DNA of 64,000 nt from Gordionus sp. m RMFG-2023 (taxonomy: Eukaryota > Nematomorpha > Gordioida > Chordodea > Parachordodidae): assembly GCF_954871325.1 (NCBI RefSeq), contig NC_088777.1, forward strand, positions 13,927,366-13,991,365, read 5' to 3'. Position numbers and translations under genes: made by a program. Every line of letters begins with the position of its first letter. Position 1 is the stretch's first letter. Shown here in pieces: positions 46,560-58,124 of this stretch. The notes beneath the pieces were generated by a model, which saw only the letters and a list, made by a program, of their open reading frames with translations, was not told the DNA's origin and searched no databases.

Positions 46560-47400
46560 ATAACTTTGAAAAAATGCTCCGTTTGGAAATAGCCTAACAA
46601 GTGAACCTATTTTATCAACATAAGCTATTAGGTCCATCTCCATTGTTTCGTAAACGTATCATTTAAAATATTTATTATTTTGTCTTTTAATTTTTCTTCC
46701 ATTAACTATTTGTAATTTTATCATATCATATTCACTCAGTCGTTTTCTTTAGATTTCAATTAAATTATATATATATATTAGGATATTGACATTTTTCTAA
46801 TATCCTCATGCGCCTTTGGAATCCTTCTATATGATTATTGGTCCTAGGACCAATAATATCCAAAACATTTGGCATTCTGTAAGGATGCGAGCGATGTTTA
46901 AGCCATGAATTTTTAATAAAATTAGAAGAATGTAGAAAATTCGAATTTTTAAGGCTTAAAACATTAATGTATGTTGTAGCTAGACCATATGAACATCTTT
47001 TTCACGTAGAAAAGGTATTGCAAATTAATATTATATGATGGATTATTATAAATTTTCGACAGGCCAAATTTATTTATTCTACGATATTGAGCTTGTGCAA
47101 AATGGAACAGACAACCTTTGACATGTATACCAGGATATACAAGTCCTAAAGCCTTCTTGCATCAGATTCAAAATCAATGAGTTTTTCTGGGTTCGAAAAC
47201 TATATCAATATAAATTAATCATTGTAAAATTTTTTATATAATCTTCAAATATTTTCCAGGTAAAAAACCATAAATAAGGGGTGTCATATATTACCCTTAT
47301 GTATGAATACCATACATTTATTTATAAAATTTTGGTGATACATATATTGTACCATATATTTTTTCGTTTCAGAAATAATTTTTTAAAAATCAGCCGTGCC
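46560..47400 (-). mobile_element. MULE (Mutator-like) transposase fossil
   Basis: Minus-strand reading, right to left, gives family motifs in order: YMTPLIYGFLPGKYLKI (near 47270), the segment before GCLFHFAQAQYRRINKFGLS (near 47100), and DIIGPRTNNHIEGFQRRMRI (near 46840). These match the ...F.PLVYFLLP..., ...GCHFHFSQALWR... and ...RTNNHLEGWHRR... blocks of MULE transposases. Stops and frame changes interrupt the reading. N-terminal zinc finger and terminal repeats were not found. Part of the upstream section also occurs inverted at 47868-47965. Confidence 0.8.
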
Positions 47401-47529
47401 CAAAACATTTTTTAAGCATGAGTTAAGTCGGAATTGGTCTTAATTTGAGAATTCTATATAAGATATTAAAATATTATGAAATATTTATTAATATAATTAT
47501 TTAGAGATAATCCTGATAAAGATGTGAAA

Positions 47530-47965
47530 AAATATACGAAAATATTATGTATTCTCATGCTGAAGAGAACAAACCTACTACCTATATTTCTAAAGATAAA
47601 TACATGAAACAAGTTAGGAAGAATGACTTACCAACTCATCCTATTTCGATAGAATAAGGCTTACCGAAGAATGAAAATAAGAAAAAATGATAAGGATGGG
47701 TATATATGCATGTTAATTCTATTTTTGATGGCTTTCAACTTTAGAATGGGGAACAGGATATAAAAGATCGAAATTAGAGAAGCCGACGGCTCGACTGAAT
47801 CGAGAAATTGGGTCAATGCTGCTATGGAAGAAGCGTTACGAAGGTATTGGGGGGATAAGTTCATTACTTCTGGAAAATTTTTGAAGATTATATTAAAATT
47901 TATAGTGATTAATTTATTTTGCGTGCTAAATGATATAGTTTTCGAACCCAGAAAAATTCATTTAT
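47530..47965 (+). mobile_element. Mosaic of transposon scraps
   Basis: Reading rightward, 47545-47640 encodes a polar segment (YSHAEENKPTTYISKDKYMK), then 47665-47870 includes EADGSTESRNWVNAAMEEAL followed by RRYWG, like the start of a pipsqueak-type helix-turn-helix of pogo-like transposases. From 47868 comes an inverted piece of the neighbouring MULE. The 47665-47860 section is repeated, diverged, at 49535-49720. No complete gene. Confidence 0.45.
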
Positions 47966-48179
47966 ATTGATTTTTTATTGAACCAAATGTAATTAAAAAA
48001 TCCCTATTTTCTTGCAAAAAATTGAATTATGCATTTAATTTATTTCTACAATTAAGACTACAATTTAAAAAAAACATTTAGATCTTTCAATTTTTATAAA
48101 AATAAATAAAAAATCTTTGAAATATTAAAATAATGTAAAATAAACTATTTACATATATAACATAAAATAAGAAAAAAAG

Positions 48180-48285
48180 TAAAAAGATCGGATCGGGTTT
48201 TTATTGACCCGATCCAATATTTTTTTAAAATGCTAAATATTGGTGCCGATCCGATATTTAATATAGGCGCAGCCCTATATAAAAC
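48180..48285. repeat. Repeat end with GATCGGATCGGG words
   Basis: GATCGGATCGGG, ACCCGATCC and GCCGATCCGAT occur within 100 bp of otherwise AT-rich DNA. A similar set lies at 17520-17600, 21110-21165 and 60640-60700. Likely the end of a non-autonomous element; boundaries not defined. Confidence 0.4.
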
Positions 48286-48410
48286 TTTTATAATTTATTT
48301 TTCTTTATTATTACATTGGTATAAACATATTTATCTATCAAAATTTTAAAATAATATAATTGATTTTTTGAATTATTCAAAAATTAAACATTGTTGAGGT
48401 AAACGACTAG

Positions 48411-48628
48411 TGTTGTTAAACGGCTCGTTTTGAGGCGATTTTTAAAAATGGCTAACTCAATATTTTAGCCAGAAAAATATTGCCTAAGCCTCGAGATTTC
48501 TCTAATAGATGTCCAAAACCTTTGTTCCTTCTGCAAACAAAATCTTCTAGCTTGCGTGATAGTATTCTGGATGGAATATTGAGTTAGCCGTTTTAAAAAT
48601 TCGGCTCAAAACGAGCCGTTTGACAAAC
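48411..48628. mobile_element. MITE copy 1, 218 bp, TIR TGTTGTTAAACGGCTCGTTT
   Basis: The left arm runs TGTTGTTAAACGGCTCGTTT, TGAGGCGATTTTTAAAAATG, GCTAACTCAATATT. The right arm is its inverse to 48628, with a few differences. The copy at 57626-57842 has the same arms. The arms make up about half the element, so it can fold into a long hairpin. The interior carries CCTCGAGATTT, shared with the decayed copy at 16780-16945. Confidence 0.9.
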
Positions 48629-48689
48629 GACTTCATTTATTGATGAAATAATTGTATTATTTTTATCATATATATATATATGTCGGGGG

Positions 48690-49015
48690 CTAGAGAAGGA
48701 CTTTCTCCAAAAATTTATCTTCAATATAAAGACGGTCAAAGGAAATTCTCCAGCAGATGTTTTTTAGAAAAGACAGTCAAGAACAGAATTGAATTCCACA
48801 AAAGAAAGATTAAAGCAGAGAGCCCATAAGTTGAGAGAAATTTAAAATCGGAAGTTTAGTTTGGGTACTGTTGTTTGATGGCCCAATATTATGAAGAGTG
48901 TAGCAATAATAATATTGAGAAAAAGAAAGTCGAGGTAGTAATTGAAGGGCAGTCAGGAACCCAGATGAGACATATTAAACAGATAAGGCCAAGAGTTGAA
49001 GTGCGAAAATAAAAA
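48690..49015 (+). mobile_element. Ty3/gypsy integrase C-terminal tail fossil
   Basis: The plus strand gives fragments like the end of a gypsy polyprotein, most clearly VEVVIEGQSGTQMRHIKQIR then PRVEVRK near 48930-49010, which parallels the ...VHVDRIKP... tail. Preceding polar, Lys-rich sequence fits the region before it. Broken, several breaks; no LTR recognised. The assignment rests on one motif. Confidence 0.4.
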
Positions 49016-49156
49016 TTAAAAGAGAAATATATTGGTTAATGATGCTTGGTACCTTGGTACCATCTATCAAATTTGAATTTTGTTCATTTTTCATTTGGAT
49101 AGGCACTACCAAATATATTTATAATATATATTTGAAAAATCGTGATTTTTGGAAAG

Positions 49157-49330
49157 CCTCTATGGCCTAGTAGGCAAGAGCTTGGTTTACTTATCCCATG
49201 CTCCCGGGTTCGAATCCCGGGAATGATCATGTTTTTTTTCTTATTCTAACTTGGTGGTTCCATCCTTGGGGGGATAATATATAGGAGGCCGGACTCGACC
49301 ACGTGATTCCGTATTAATATATTAAATAAT
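49157..49330 (+). mobile_element. tRNA-derived SINE
   Basis: The A-box TATGGCCTAGTAGGCAAGAG (49161-49180) and B-box GGGTTCGAATCCC (49206-49218) with a perfect T-stem (CCCGG/CCGGG) form a tRNA-like head. The acceptor-stem halves do not pair, so it is not a working tRNA gene. A non-tRNA body follows (TTGGTGGTTCCATCCTTGGG and a GGCCGGACTCGACCACGTG word) up to an AT-rich tail near 49330. Confidence 0.65.
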
Positions 49331-49456
49331 AAGGATCTTATTACATTTTAATAAATTTTGGTCGGTATTTAGCAAATTAGGTAGGTATTTAGAATATTTC
49401 CATACATTCACTTGGTAGTAAGCATCATTAACCAAATATATTAATGTAAATATATT

Positions 49457-49730
49457 TCAGTTGTTTTTTAACCAGAAAGCAAAAATAATAAATATAATGA
49501 ATAAAGAAAAGGACACTAAATTTAACAGATAAGAGAATGAAAATAAGGAAAAATAATAAAAATGGGTATATATGCATGATAATTCTATTTTTAAGGCTTC
49601 CTTCTTTAGAATGGGGAACAAGATATAAAACATAGAAATTGAAGCAGACGGCTTCACTGAATCGAGAAATTGGGTCAAGCTGCTAGGGAAGAAGCGTTAC
49701 GGTATAGAGGGATGACCATGATACGCCCGT
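49457..49730 (+). repeat. Second copy of the 47665-47860 repeat
   Basis: Shares GGGTATATATGCATG, AGAATGGGGAACA, CTGAATCGAGAAATTGGGTC and GAAGAAGCGTTACG in the same order and orientation as 47690-47840. The encoded ESRNWV segment is common to both. A minus-strand open frame here is a shadow of this repeat. Confidence 0.75.
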
Positions 49731-50805
49731 CAATATCAGCCAATCTAAAGCAGAGGAGTAAGAGAAGACAGAGATCAGAAAAGAAAACTGATAAAGATTG
49801 GCTGTTAGGCCTGTGAAGGTAATCACCTCATGCGTTATTAGACAGAGCCAGCTATAGTCATTAGCAATAACTCATTGCCAGCTATTCAAAAAAGGATAAC
49901 AGAGGGACAATCCAGCCAAGAACTCCATACTAATGGAAGGTGTGCTATACATCGTGATTATAATTTTTGGTTTAAAGATTTAATAGGGTGAAGGTTTTCT
50001 TTATAATAAATTAAAATTTGAAATTTTTTGTTTCGTTAGACATGTAAATTTCTTAGAAGTTAAAATATTTATTTTTATTAGTATGTAAATTTATTTAAAA
50101 AAAGATTAGCGTTACAAATTATACTTGTTACCCTTCTTTATTTTTATCATAAATTGTAAAGACAATATTTTTATTATAAATTTTAAAAAATAAAGATTTA
50201 TTAATTCCCTTAATCGTGATTATTAATTAATTTTTTATTGATATTAACTTAAATTCATAAGATATTACGAATTAGAAAAATGATGTTTTTAAGTGTGCGT
50301 TTATATTATTTTTTTTGCTTTTGGTTCTTTTCAGAAGCGTATTTCTATTTTACCTTTTTAACCCGTTTTTGCCTTATTTTATTTTGCATCTGATTGTTTT
50401 TTTGGATTACTATTGGTTCCCACCCCTACATCATTAATCCTACTTTATCTGTTCCTATTTTCTCCCCTTTACTTAATTTTTTAAAAAATCTTTTTCATAT
50501 TTTTAAAATTATCATTATATATGTATATTTTCATAATTCTAAAATGTATGATTGATTACTTTGTCCTTTTTGGTTTTCAATTTTTTGAGGTAGAAATCTT
50601 TCTTTCTACTAATTGATTTAAATTTCTTAGCATTTTTGCTCTTGGAGGTAACAGTTATCCAACCTTCTTCCGTATTTTGTTCATTAACTCTTTTAAGCTC
50701 TGCTTCTGATATTTCCTTTAAATATTAACATATATTATAAAAGACTTTTTGATAATAAATCTTTTTAGTTCTTTATTTCCTCTTATTAATACCATTTTAT
50801 TAAAT
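49731..50805. other. Gene-free stretch
   Basis: No complete gene. The first 220 bp are less AT-rich and may be the rest of the preceding mobile element. The remainder is AT-rich with nothing recognised. Confidence 0.4.
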
Positions 50806-53282
50806 CAGGCGCGTAGGCAGCGGGGGGGGGGAGGGGGGAAATCACCCCCTCCTCGTAGCAATTTTTTTTGAAAAAATATATAAGGACTCAGGCGCGTAGC
50901 CGACTGGTTTTAGAAAAATATAAAAGGGCCTCATGTATTGTGATTTGCAAAATATTCTATTTCAAAAAGGTTATATTCTATTCTAAATATTAGCAAAAAG
51001 TTAAAATTATTTTCTTTTATTAGTATTTTATCTCATGAAATAAAAATTTAAAGTTTATTTTCTTATATTATTTTAATCTTAAACACTGATGAATATATGA
51101 TAATTAAACAACCAAAAAAATCCATTTAAGTTCTCTCTATTAATAATTATTATTAGAAAATTATGAAATGTTCAGATATCCATATGGACAGAATTTGTTG
51201 AATATAATTATTTCGGAGAATACTACAGGATAAATAAACTGCAAAAGGCTTTTACGACAAGATGGAGCCTACGAATAAAGCTGTTACAGCATTTTTTGAA
51301 TCTAGAAGAGCCTATTTTGTATGCATTTAGAGAAATATCAGAATCATCAAACAAATTAGAATATGACTACCGATTTTTTCATTGAAATGTATTAATAAAT
51401 TATTTATATACGACAATTTTATTTAATATTTTTCAAAAATAGATTAGGTTAAAGTTATGAGAATCGTCAATATGAACTTAGAAAAGCCAATAGATAATAT
51501 CGACCAGAGCATGGGACTGCAGAGGAAAGACTTTTACCCCCGGAGCGAGGAAATGCGAATTCGAATCTGGTTGATGCAAAAATTCTCTTTTGGGGCCAAA
51601 TTTCACCCTAAATCCGAATTTGAACTCGGCTTGATCCAATTGCAAACTCGAATTCTTCGGCCGGGAGGATAGCCTAAAAATTTAACATTAGGGATATATA
51701 GTCTCATAACATTAGATGATAGGAAAGTTTATAGATAAAACAAGATTAACGTTAAGATGATAGGAAAACGAACACTTCTTGAAAAGAGATTATATATATG
51801 GATTAATGTATATTTTGGCAATGATACCTTTCAATCACAAATGAAAGGACCGTTTCTTCATTATAGATAATATAACCCATATCAAAAGCACAACAAAAAA
51901 ATTGGCGCAATGATTAAATTTTAATTTGATATTTTGATTCACTTTTTAAATAATTACAAAATGTTTAATTTAATATTTTATTGTGATTTACATTAAAGGT
52001 CTGCAATAGACAGGTTTTTAGTCCTCAAGCCCCCGGTACAATATTCTTAAAAAAATTCTAACCCGCCGCCCCCTTTTATCTAAAATTCTTTACCCACTCG
52101 TCCGCCCATTAGTCTATAATTTTTTACCCGCCTCTCGTTATTTATAAAAAAATTCTAACCCACGCGCCACCCATAATAATTTAAATAAGCTTAAGCAATT
52201 TAAAAAATGATTTAGCTTCAACGATACATCCCTACAAAAAAGTTTTATAATTTAGGATGCTAAATTAAGCAATATTCAATTTAAATTACGGATAAGGAAT
52301 TTCTTTGATATTAAAAGATATTTATGTAATAATATATAATTAATGTTTATTTATTTTAAAAAATTTCCAGCAATGCTAATTCCTCGTACAGAAGAAGCAC
52401 TGGTTACTGGAATTGCCAATATTTTTTTTAGCTAATCTTTATAGCTTTGATAAATCTCTTTCTTGTCGTTTCAATCAAAGTAGGATATCCGTTTGAAGTA
52501 TATCCTACACTCAAGTGAGATATTTAAATAAAAAAGGAAACCATTAATAATACATTTATAAAAAGTAATTTAAATTAATTGTTTATAAATCATAAGCTTA
52601 AACTCCAAATTACATAAAAACTCGTTATTTTAAGATTTAAACATTTTGTTATGTCATCATATCTTCCCATTGTTGTTTAATTTTGACGTGGATGCTAGCT
52701 ATTTCAAACATTGCATTTATAATCTTTAATTGAATTCTCTTTGCTTTTGTGGAAACGGATAAAAATCAGATTTTCATCCACATTGATGTTATATTCTTCA
52801 TACAAATCAAATCCAACATGTTTTTGATATATTTTTTACCTAATTAATTTCTTCCGACAGCAACATCCTCAGTTATAGATACTTTGGTTTTAAAAATGCC
52901 GAAATTTCAGGGAGCATTTTTTTTTTAATATTTACTATTATTTTAAATAACAATAAAAGCTGTAAATTTTTTAACGCGCCCGCCCACCCATAATTTAAAT
53001 ATTTTTCTTAACCCGCCCACCTGTTCTTTAAAAATTTTTAACACGCTCGCCTGCCCACCAATCGGATGGGCTAAAAACCCTCAATGCAGACCTCTAATTA
53101 ATATACCCGTTTATATTGTTATAATATTTTTTAACCATTATTCGTTCTTAATATTTTGATTTTCCAATATTTTTTTATTTGTGTTCGAAATTATCGTATT
53201 TTCAAATATCATTGGTTCAAATAAATTTTTAATACTCCAAAAAAGAATTATCCCCCTGTAGAAATTACCTGGCTACGCGCCT
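50806..53282 (+). mobile_element. hAT-type element with CAGGCGCGTAG ends, about 2.5 kb, containing a second element
   Basis: CAGGCGCGTAGGCAGCGGGG at 50806 is matched in reverse at the right end (CCTGGCTACGCGCC, to 53282). G/C runs lie just inside both ends. A second internal copy of the left word lies at 50889. At 51195-51383 the plus strand encodes LQKAFTTRWSLRIKLLQHFL then NLEEPILYAFREISESSNKL, the TRW block of ZBED/hAT transposases. Only this scrap of the transposase is evident. The 51998-53097 element is inserted in, or forms part of, its right half. A similar end is at 62663. Confidence 0.6.
51998..53097. mobile_element. Nested TIR element with CCCGCCC words, 1.1 kb
   Basis: Its ends are GGTCTGCAATAGACAGGTTT (left) and, inverted, GGTCTGCATTGAGGGTTTTT (right). 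Each end has an array of GC words (CCCGCC, CGCCCGCCCACCC, CCCACGCGCCACCC) spaced by AAAAATTCTAA-like spacers: five or so on the left, five or so on the right. This is the layout of subterminal repeats in hAT elements. The interior has no convincing open frame. Confidence 0.7.
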
Positions 53283-53299
53283 ATATTACGTAATGAAAT

Positions 53300-53445
53300 C
53301 AAAAGATTCACATAATTATACTAAAACCTTTTGTGATTGTTGTTCATATTTGTACATATATTGATTAATGCACTGATTTAATCGCCAGGAATCTTTAACT
53401 TCAGAATTCTTGTAATCATCACACCATTCTGGTTTTAAAATAATA
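53300..53445 (-). CDS. Unassigned coding-like scrap
   Basis: The minus strand reads KPEWCDDYKNSEVKDSWRLN then QCINQYMYKYEQQSQKV without stops and with balanced codons. No domain recognised. It could be an exon on the minus strand or a transposon remnant. Confidence 0.25.
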
Positions 53446-53599
53446 ATATCGATCATTATATTTATTTAAAATATATATATAATGTATTAGAGATATACCG
53501 GTGTAACGTTTTAAATGTACTTTCAATTTAGATAAACCCAGAGTGTATAGCGCTTTTTTTCAATAATAGCCTAACACAATCTGTATGTACAAGCCTCCA

Positions 53600-55320
53600 G
53601 ATAAATAATTCACAAGGGCAAATTGTTTCACCATTCTCATAATGGTGAAGTAATTTTAGACTGTAACAGAAAAATTAAACTAGTTATAGTGGATATGATA
53701 CTAATGTGGCAAAATCATTTGCTGCTCATTTTGGTAGCACCAAGACTCATAGCAAATTGGCTGATAGGTAAAATATTTTTGCATAATAAATCAATTTTTT
53801 ATATGATGTATTATATTTTTAGCTTCTGTTGACCAAACATGAAAATTGAAGTAGTTAATTTTGTAAAATTTTGTGACATTTGCCAGCGTAATAATACAAG
53901 ATTTGATAAAACTAGCAATGAGTTGCATTCAATTCATGTTCCAGAAAAGGTAGTAAAGTTTATTAGATACAAATCATTAATTTGTTAAATATTTTATAGT
54001 TTTGGTCATTTTAATTGTATCTAACTTTTGTTTATGGATTATTTTTCATTTATAATCTTATTAATGGTCTGTCACTAATAGCGTATATGTATGTGGCACT
54101 TGTTTTTATTAGCTATGTTGGTTACAGATATTGAACCATTTAAATATTATGGCAGCTTATTATACCTGCTGTCTTAGCAGAATATTATATTTTTTTCAAC
54201 AAATTAATCATCTTTTGAATCTTTTTACAAGATATAGTGCATTTTTAGTTTCTATATTATTAAATACAACTAATGGTTAATATAACAAAATTTAAAATAT
54301 ATAATCTAAAATAAAAATGTAGAAAACTTATAATCTGAAAAAGGTTACAAATAAAATAAATTCAAGCCAAATCTCAGGTAACAATTTATATATATTATAA
54401 TTTCCTTTTTAGTTAATTTAAGTTTTACCTTATCCTATATTATTATATTTTTTCAACTGCAATCATATAGTGGCAAGCAACCTTACTTTATTATATCATA
54501 GTGACAACCCCACCCTGAATTAACATTCATAAACTTTATATTACATAAATTATATTGGTGAATTAAGACATTTACACATATAACAGATAGATGGGAGTTT
54601 CACTTAACCTTAATTTCTATTTTAAACCACATTAAGAAGATTAACTCCCTTTTTAATCGAGTATGTAATGTAACAATAATCTTTTATTTTACAAAAGGTA
54701 TGGACACAAATAGGAGTTGATTTATGTACTTTGTCTAAAAGTCAGGATGACTATAAATATATTGCTGTAGCAGTTGATTACTTCAGCAAATATATTGTAA
54801 CCATGCCTTTAAAAGATAAAATATAAATCAGTATCACTTTTCCTCTACTCGCTACTATGTACACATGGCAGGGCAAATGTATGATAAATTTGATAATAAT
54901 ATATTAAAATTATATTTTAGATTCAAATTAATGATCAAGGACGTGAGTTTATGAACAAAATAAGCATTAATTATCATAAAATCCTAGGGTATAGAGGGAC
55001 AAGTGCTTATCACTCTAAGGCAAATGGCATGGTTGAAAAGGTGAATAAGACCATCCAAAATGCACTTCTAAAGTATATTCAGGATGATCAATTAATTTGG
55101 ACAGATGCCTTACCTGCAATATTTGCATATAATATATCTCTATAAAAATCATCAAAATTTACACCCTTTGAGCTGATGTATGGTATAAAGCAAAACAAGC
55201 TTATGGGGTATGATAAATATCAATTACAAATCAAATACTTATATATCATATCTCTATTTCAGGATGACGAGGAAGAAGATATAGATCCTGAAAGATAAGG
55301 AAAAATATTTTCAAAGTTCA
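53600..55320 (+). mobile_element. Intron-bearing integrase relic, Ginger-like
   Basis: Family parts in order are the zinc-binding H2C2 region (HFGSTKTHSKLAD, then MKIEVVNFVKFCDICQR), the core with WTQIGVDLCTLSKSQDDYKY and AVAVDYFSKYIVTMPL, then IQINDQGREFMNKIS, SAYHSKANGMVEKVNKTIQN, and LMYGIKQNKL followed by an acidic DDEEEDID tail. The core sections sit in separate segments joined by GT...AG introns: 53768-53822 (55 bp), 53950-54697, 54879-54920 (42 bp) and 55208-55262. Gypsy copies normally have no introns; Ginger elements and the host genes derived from them (KRBA2/SCAND3-type integrase) do, and the wording IGVDxCxL...Y...VDYFSK and INDQGREF fits that group best. The reading contains a few breaks, so it looks dead. 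No ends were defined. Confidence 0.7.
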
Positions 55321-55369
55321 GTTTCTAGGATGAAGGATATACATGAATCTCCACCTTTGTGGCCCCTTA

Positions 55370-55600
55370 ACATCTCGTAAAATAAATTAGAATGAAAGAA
55401 AGCCACATTTATACTGCGATGAGGAGAATTCCGTTCACTTTTTCAAATTAAATTAAAGTTAAACACTCATACTGTGATACTTAGAATCCATTCCCTTTTC
55501 AAATTAAATTAAAATGAAAGCTGCACTCATACTGCAGTGAAGAAATTCATATTTCACTTTATAAATGGAAAGCTGCACTAACATAGTGGTATGGTGGCCA
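55370..55600. repeat. Short diverged tandem repeat, about 70-75 bp
   Basis: CACTCATACTG(C/T) plus TTTTCAAATTAAATTAAA recur three to four times with changes. It follows the integrase relic and may be its 3' non-coding part. Confidence 0.6.
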
Positions 55601-56600
55601 CCATCACGGTTATAAAATATGGGACATAGTTGCATAATAAGTGATCATGGTGCAGCTAAGAATTAATTAGTAATGTAATAAGGAATAAGATAAACTAAAC
55701 TAAAAATCGAATTTCTACATTTAATTAACATGCCCAGGAATGCTAGAATTGATTATATAAAAACGTTTAATTATGTTCTAGAATCTTCAGTAGCATCATT
55801 AAATATATCTTAAATTATATATTCGAAATTTCATTCATTTTAATTGAGTAATTTTAAGATATAAACATACCATGACTTATGGGGTCTAATAAACCCCACT
55901 AGGGCAAATTGGAATTTCTGTAAGCCTTAATTAAGATAGGAATTTTATTTAAAATTTCTATTATATTTATATGCATAAATAATAATTTTATAAAATGCCA
56001 TAGTTTAAATATCCAATAATTTTTTTCCTTTTTGTAGAAAATTTTGGCATAAGTTATACTTATCCTCAACACTTTTTATCTAAGCATAAATTAAAATAAA
56101 TATTTTATAAGGTTTAAAGTTAGATCTATCTTATAACAAATGTAAATATATTAATTTGAAATTTGGGCATATTTAGACCTGTGAGCCGTGGGTAATTCTT
56201 GACCACACCGCCACTGATGTTAGGCGACGTCACGGCGTGATAAATATTTTTTATTATTTAAATTAATATTTACTTTTTTATTCTCCACCCCCTCCCTCCC
56301 AATCAAAATTTTACAAATATTTGAATATCAATTTTCCAACATAAAACTTATTTTTTATAAATAAATTTTATTAAAATTTCCTTTCCTTGTGAGTACATTA
56401 ACATTATTCAAAAATATTAATAAAATGGAAAAATTTAAGTCAAAGAGATTAAAATCAAATGGTAATTTATTTTATTATTATATATAATTATTTTATTAAA
56501 TTCAAAATTATTAGTAAGTTAGAATTAATAAGTATTTTTAATATTAATTATTAATAAATATCTATAATTTTTTAAATATTCTATTTTTACTTCGATTTTG
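55601..56600. other. Gene-free stretch
   Basis: Mostly featureless. The GC-rich patch at 56175-56240 (CACACCGCCACTGATG, GGCGACGTCACGGCGTG) stands out and may be the end of the hAT copy that follows. Confidence 0.4.
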
Positions 56601-56602
56601 TA

Positions 56603-57500
56603 GAACAGAAGAAATAGAAATACAAAAGTTAAATAAGGCTGAGCATGAAAAAAAGTAATGTGTCGTCAGAAGCGATATCATTATTGAATTCAATTGATCA
56701 ATCAGAGTTTATCATTGCTGCTAGTTGCATCAATAAATTATTTTCCTATAGCTCACTATTTTGTGGAAATTTACTAAAACCAAATTTAGATTTGGTTCAG
56801 GTTATTGATTTGACGGAAAATATATATGAACAGGTAGATACAATAAGAATGAATGTAGATGAATATTTTCATAATATTTATATTGACGTTGAATCGAAGG
56901 CTAAATTTTATGATATAACACTAATTAAACCTCGTCTAGCACCTGGGCAATTATTGAGATGTAAAATAAATATTAGCTCAAGTGAAGAATATTATAAAAT
57001 AACCATTTTCATCCCATTCTTAGATACTTTTTTATCGCAAATAAAAGTACGGTTTTTAGATAAAAAACAAATCTTTAGCAATCTTCAAGTTTTAATACCC
57101 AAAGATCCATCTTCGTTTTCTAATGCCACTATTGGTAAAATTAAATATTTAGCAAAATTTTATTCCTATGATATTGATATTGAAATAAATTTAATCAGTG
57201 AATTCGAATTGTGGTATAAATATTTACTATGTTTAGCTATTTTACCTGAGCATGCTATTGATGCGCTCAATCTGTGTAAAGAAACCTTGGCTCATTCTTA
57301 ATATTTTGAAGTTGTTTTATATTCTACCATGTTTGCCTATTATAACATGTACGAATGAAAGGACTTTCCAACTTAAGAAGGTTGAAAACATATTTATGAA
57401 GTACTACTTCCGAATCTCGGCTAAATGGGTTAGCTCTGTTAAATATCCACAGAGATTTGGTTCCAACGACAAACAAAATTCTTGATGAATTAACAACATT
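56603..57500 (+). mobile_element. hAT transposase fossil (52-kDa repressor-like/ZMYM type)
   Basis: A 218-codon frame from 56645 encodes the C-terminal part of a hAT transposase: IYEQVDTIRMNVDEYFHNIY, IKPRLAPGQLLRCKINISSS and YYKITIFIPFLDTFLSQIKV with RFLDKK. The dimerisation block continues in another frame at about 57306-57400 (ILPCLPIITCTNERTFQLKK), so one frame change separates them. Motifs match hAT proteins annotated as 52-kDa repressor of the inhibitor of protein kinase. It is a different family from 58365-59300 and similar in type to 11556-12392. The long undisturbed frame makes it younger than the 11.5-kb copy. Confidence 0.85.
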
Positions 57501-57625
57501 CCGACGAAAATTAAAAATCACATTATAATTATAGTATTTAATAAAAAAAATTGTATAATATTGTATTTGATAAGAAGTTTAAAAAAACTTGTTTTTTAAA
57601 TTATTTTCTAGTCAATATTTTATAG

Positions 57626-57842
57626 TGTTGCTAAACGCCTCGTTTTGAGGCGATTTTTAAAAACGGCTAACTCAGTTATTTACCCAGAAAAATATTATGC
57701 AAGCCTGAAAAATTTGCTCATAGAAGGAGCAAAGGTCTAGACATATAGTATCGAAATTTCGAGGCTTAGTTAATATTTTTCTGGCGAAAATATTGAGTTA
57801 GCCGTTTTTAAAAATCGGCTCAAAACGAGTCGTTTAACAACA
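57626..57842. mobile_element. MITE copy 2, 217 bp, TIR TGTTGTTAAACGACTCGTTT
   Basis: Read from the right end inward the arm is TGTTGTTAAACGACTCGTTT, TGAGCCGATTTTTAAAAACG, GCTAACTCAATATTTT. The left end is its inverse with few changes (TGTTGCTAAACGCCTCGTTT). It matches copy 1 at 48411-48628 over both arms; the centres differ more. Confidence 0.92.
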
Positions 57843-58100
57843 TTAATATATACACACTACTATTAGTATTTTCAATAAAAAAATTATATTATACTTATAT
57901 TGTATGAGAATTTAAGCTGAGGCTAGTTTTTAAAGCAAATTTTATATAAAAAAATGACATTAAACTTTATTTCAACTTTACATTTAAAAAACTTTATTAT
58001 AAATATAATATACCTAACTAAAAATAATAAAAATAGGCTTGTAATATCCATTAGCACGAATTAGTAAATAATAGTTACAAATAGAAATATTATTAAATTA
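57843..58100. other. Gene-free AT-rich spacer
   Basis: Nothing recognised. Confidence 0.4.
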
Positions 58101-58124
58101 TGAATAATTTAATGGAATAGCTAA

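Noticed and set aside
49157-49229. A functional tRNA gene
   Set aside because: A- and B-boxes and the T-arm are good, but the acceptor-stem halves do not pair and a SINE-like body follows.
51457-51672. 71-codon frame as a gene
   Set aside because: It lies inside a hAT-type element and is built on repeated CGAATTTGA/CGAATTC-like words; no domain or splice support.
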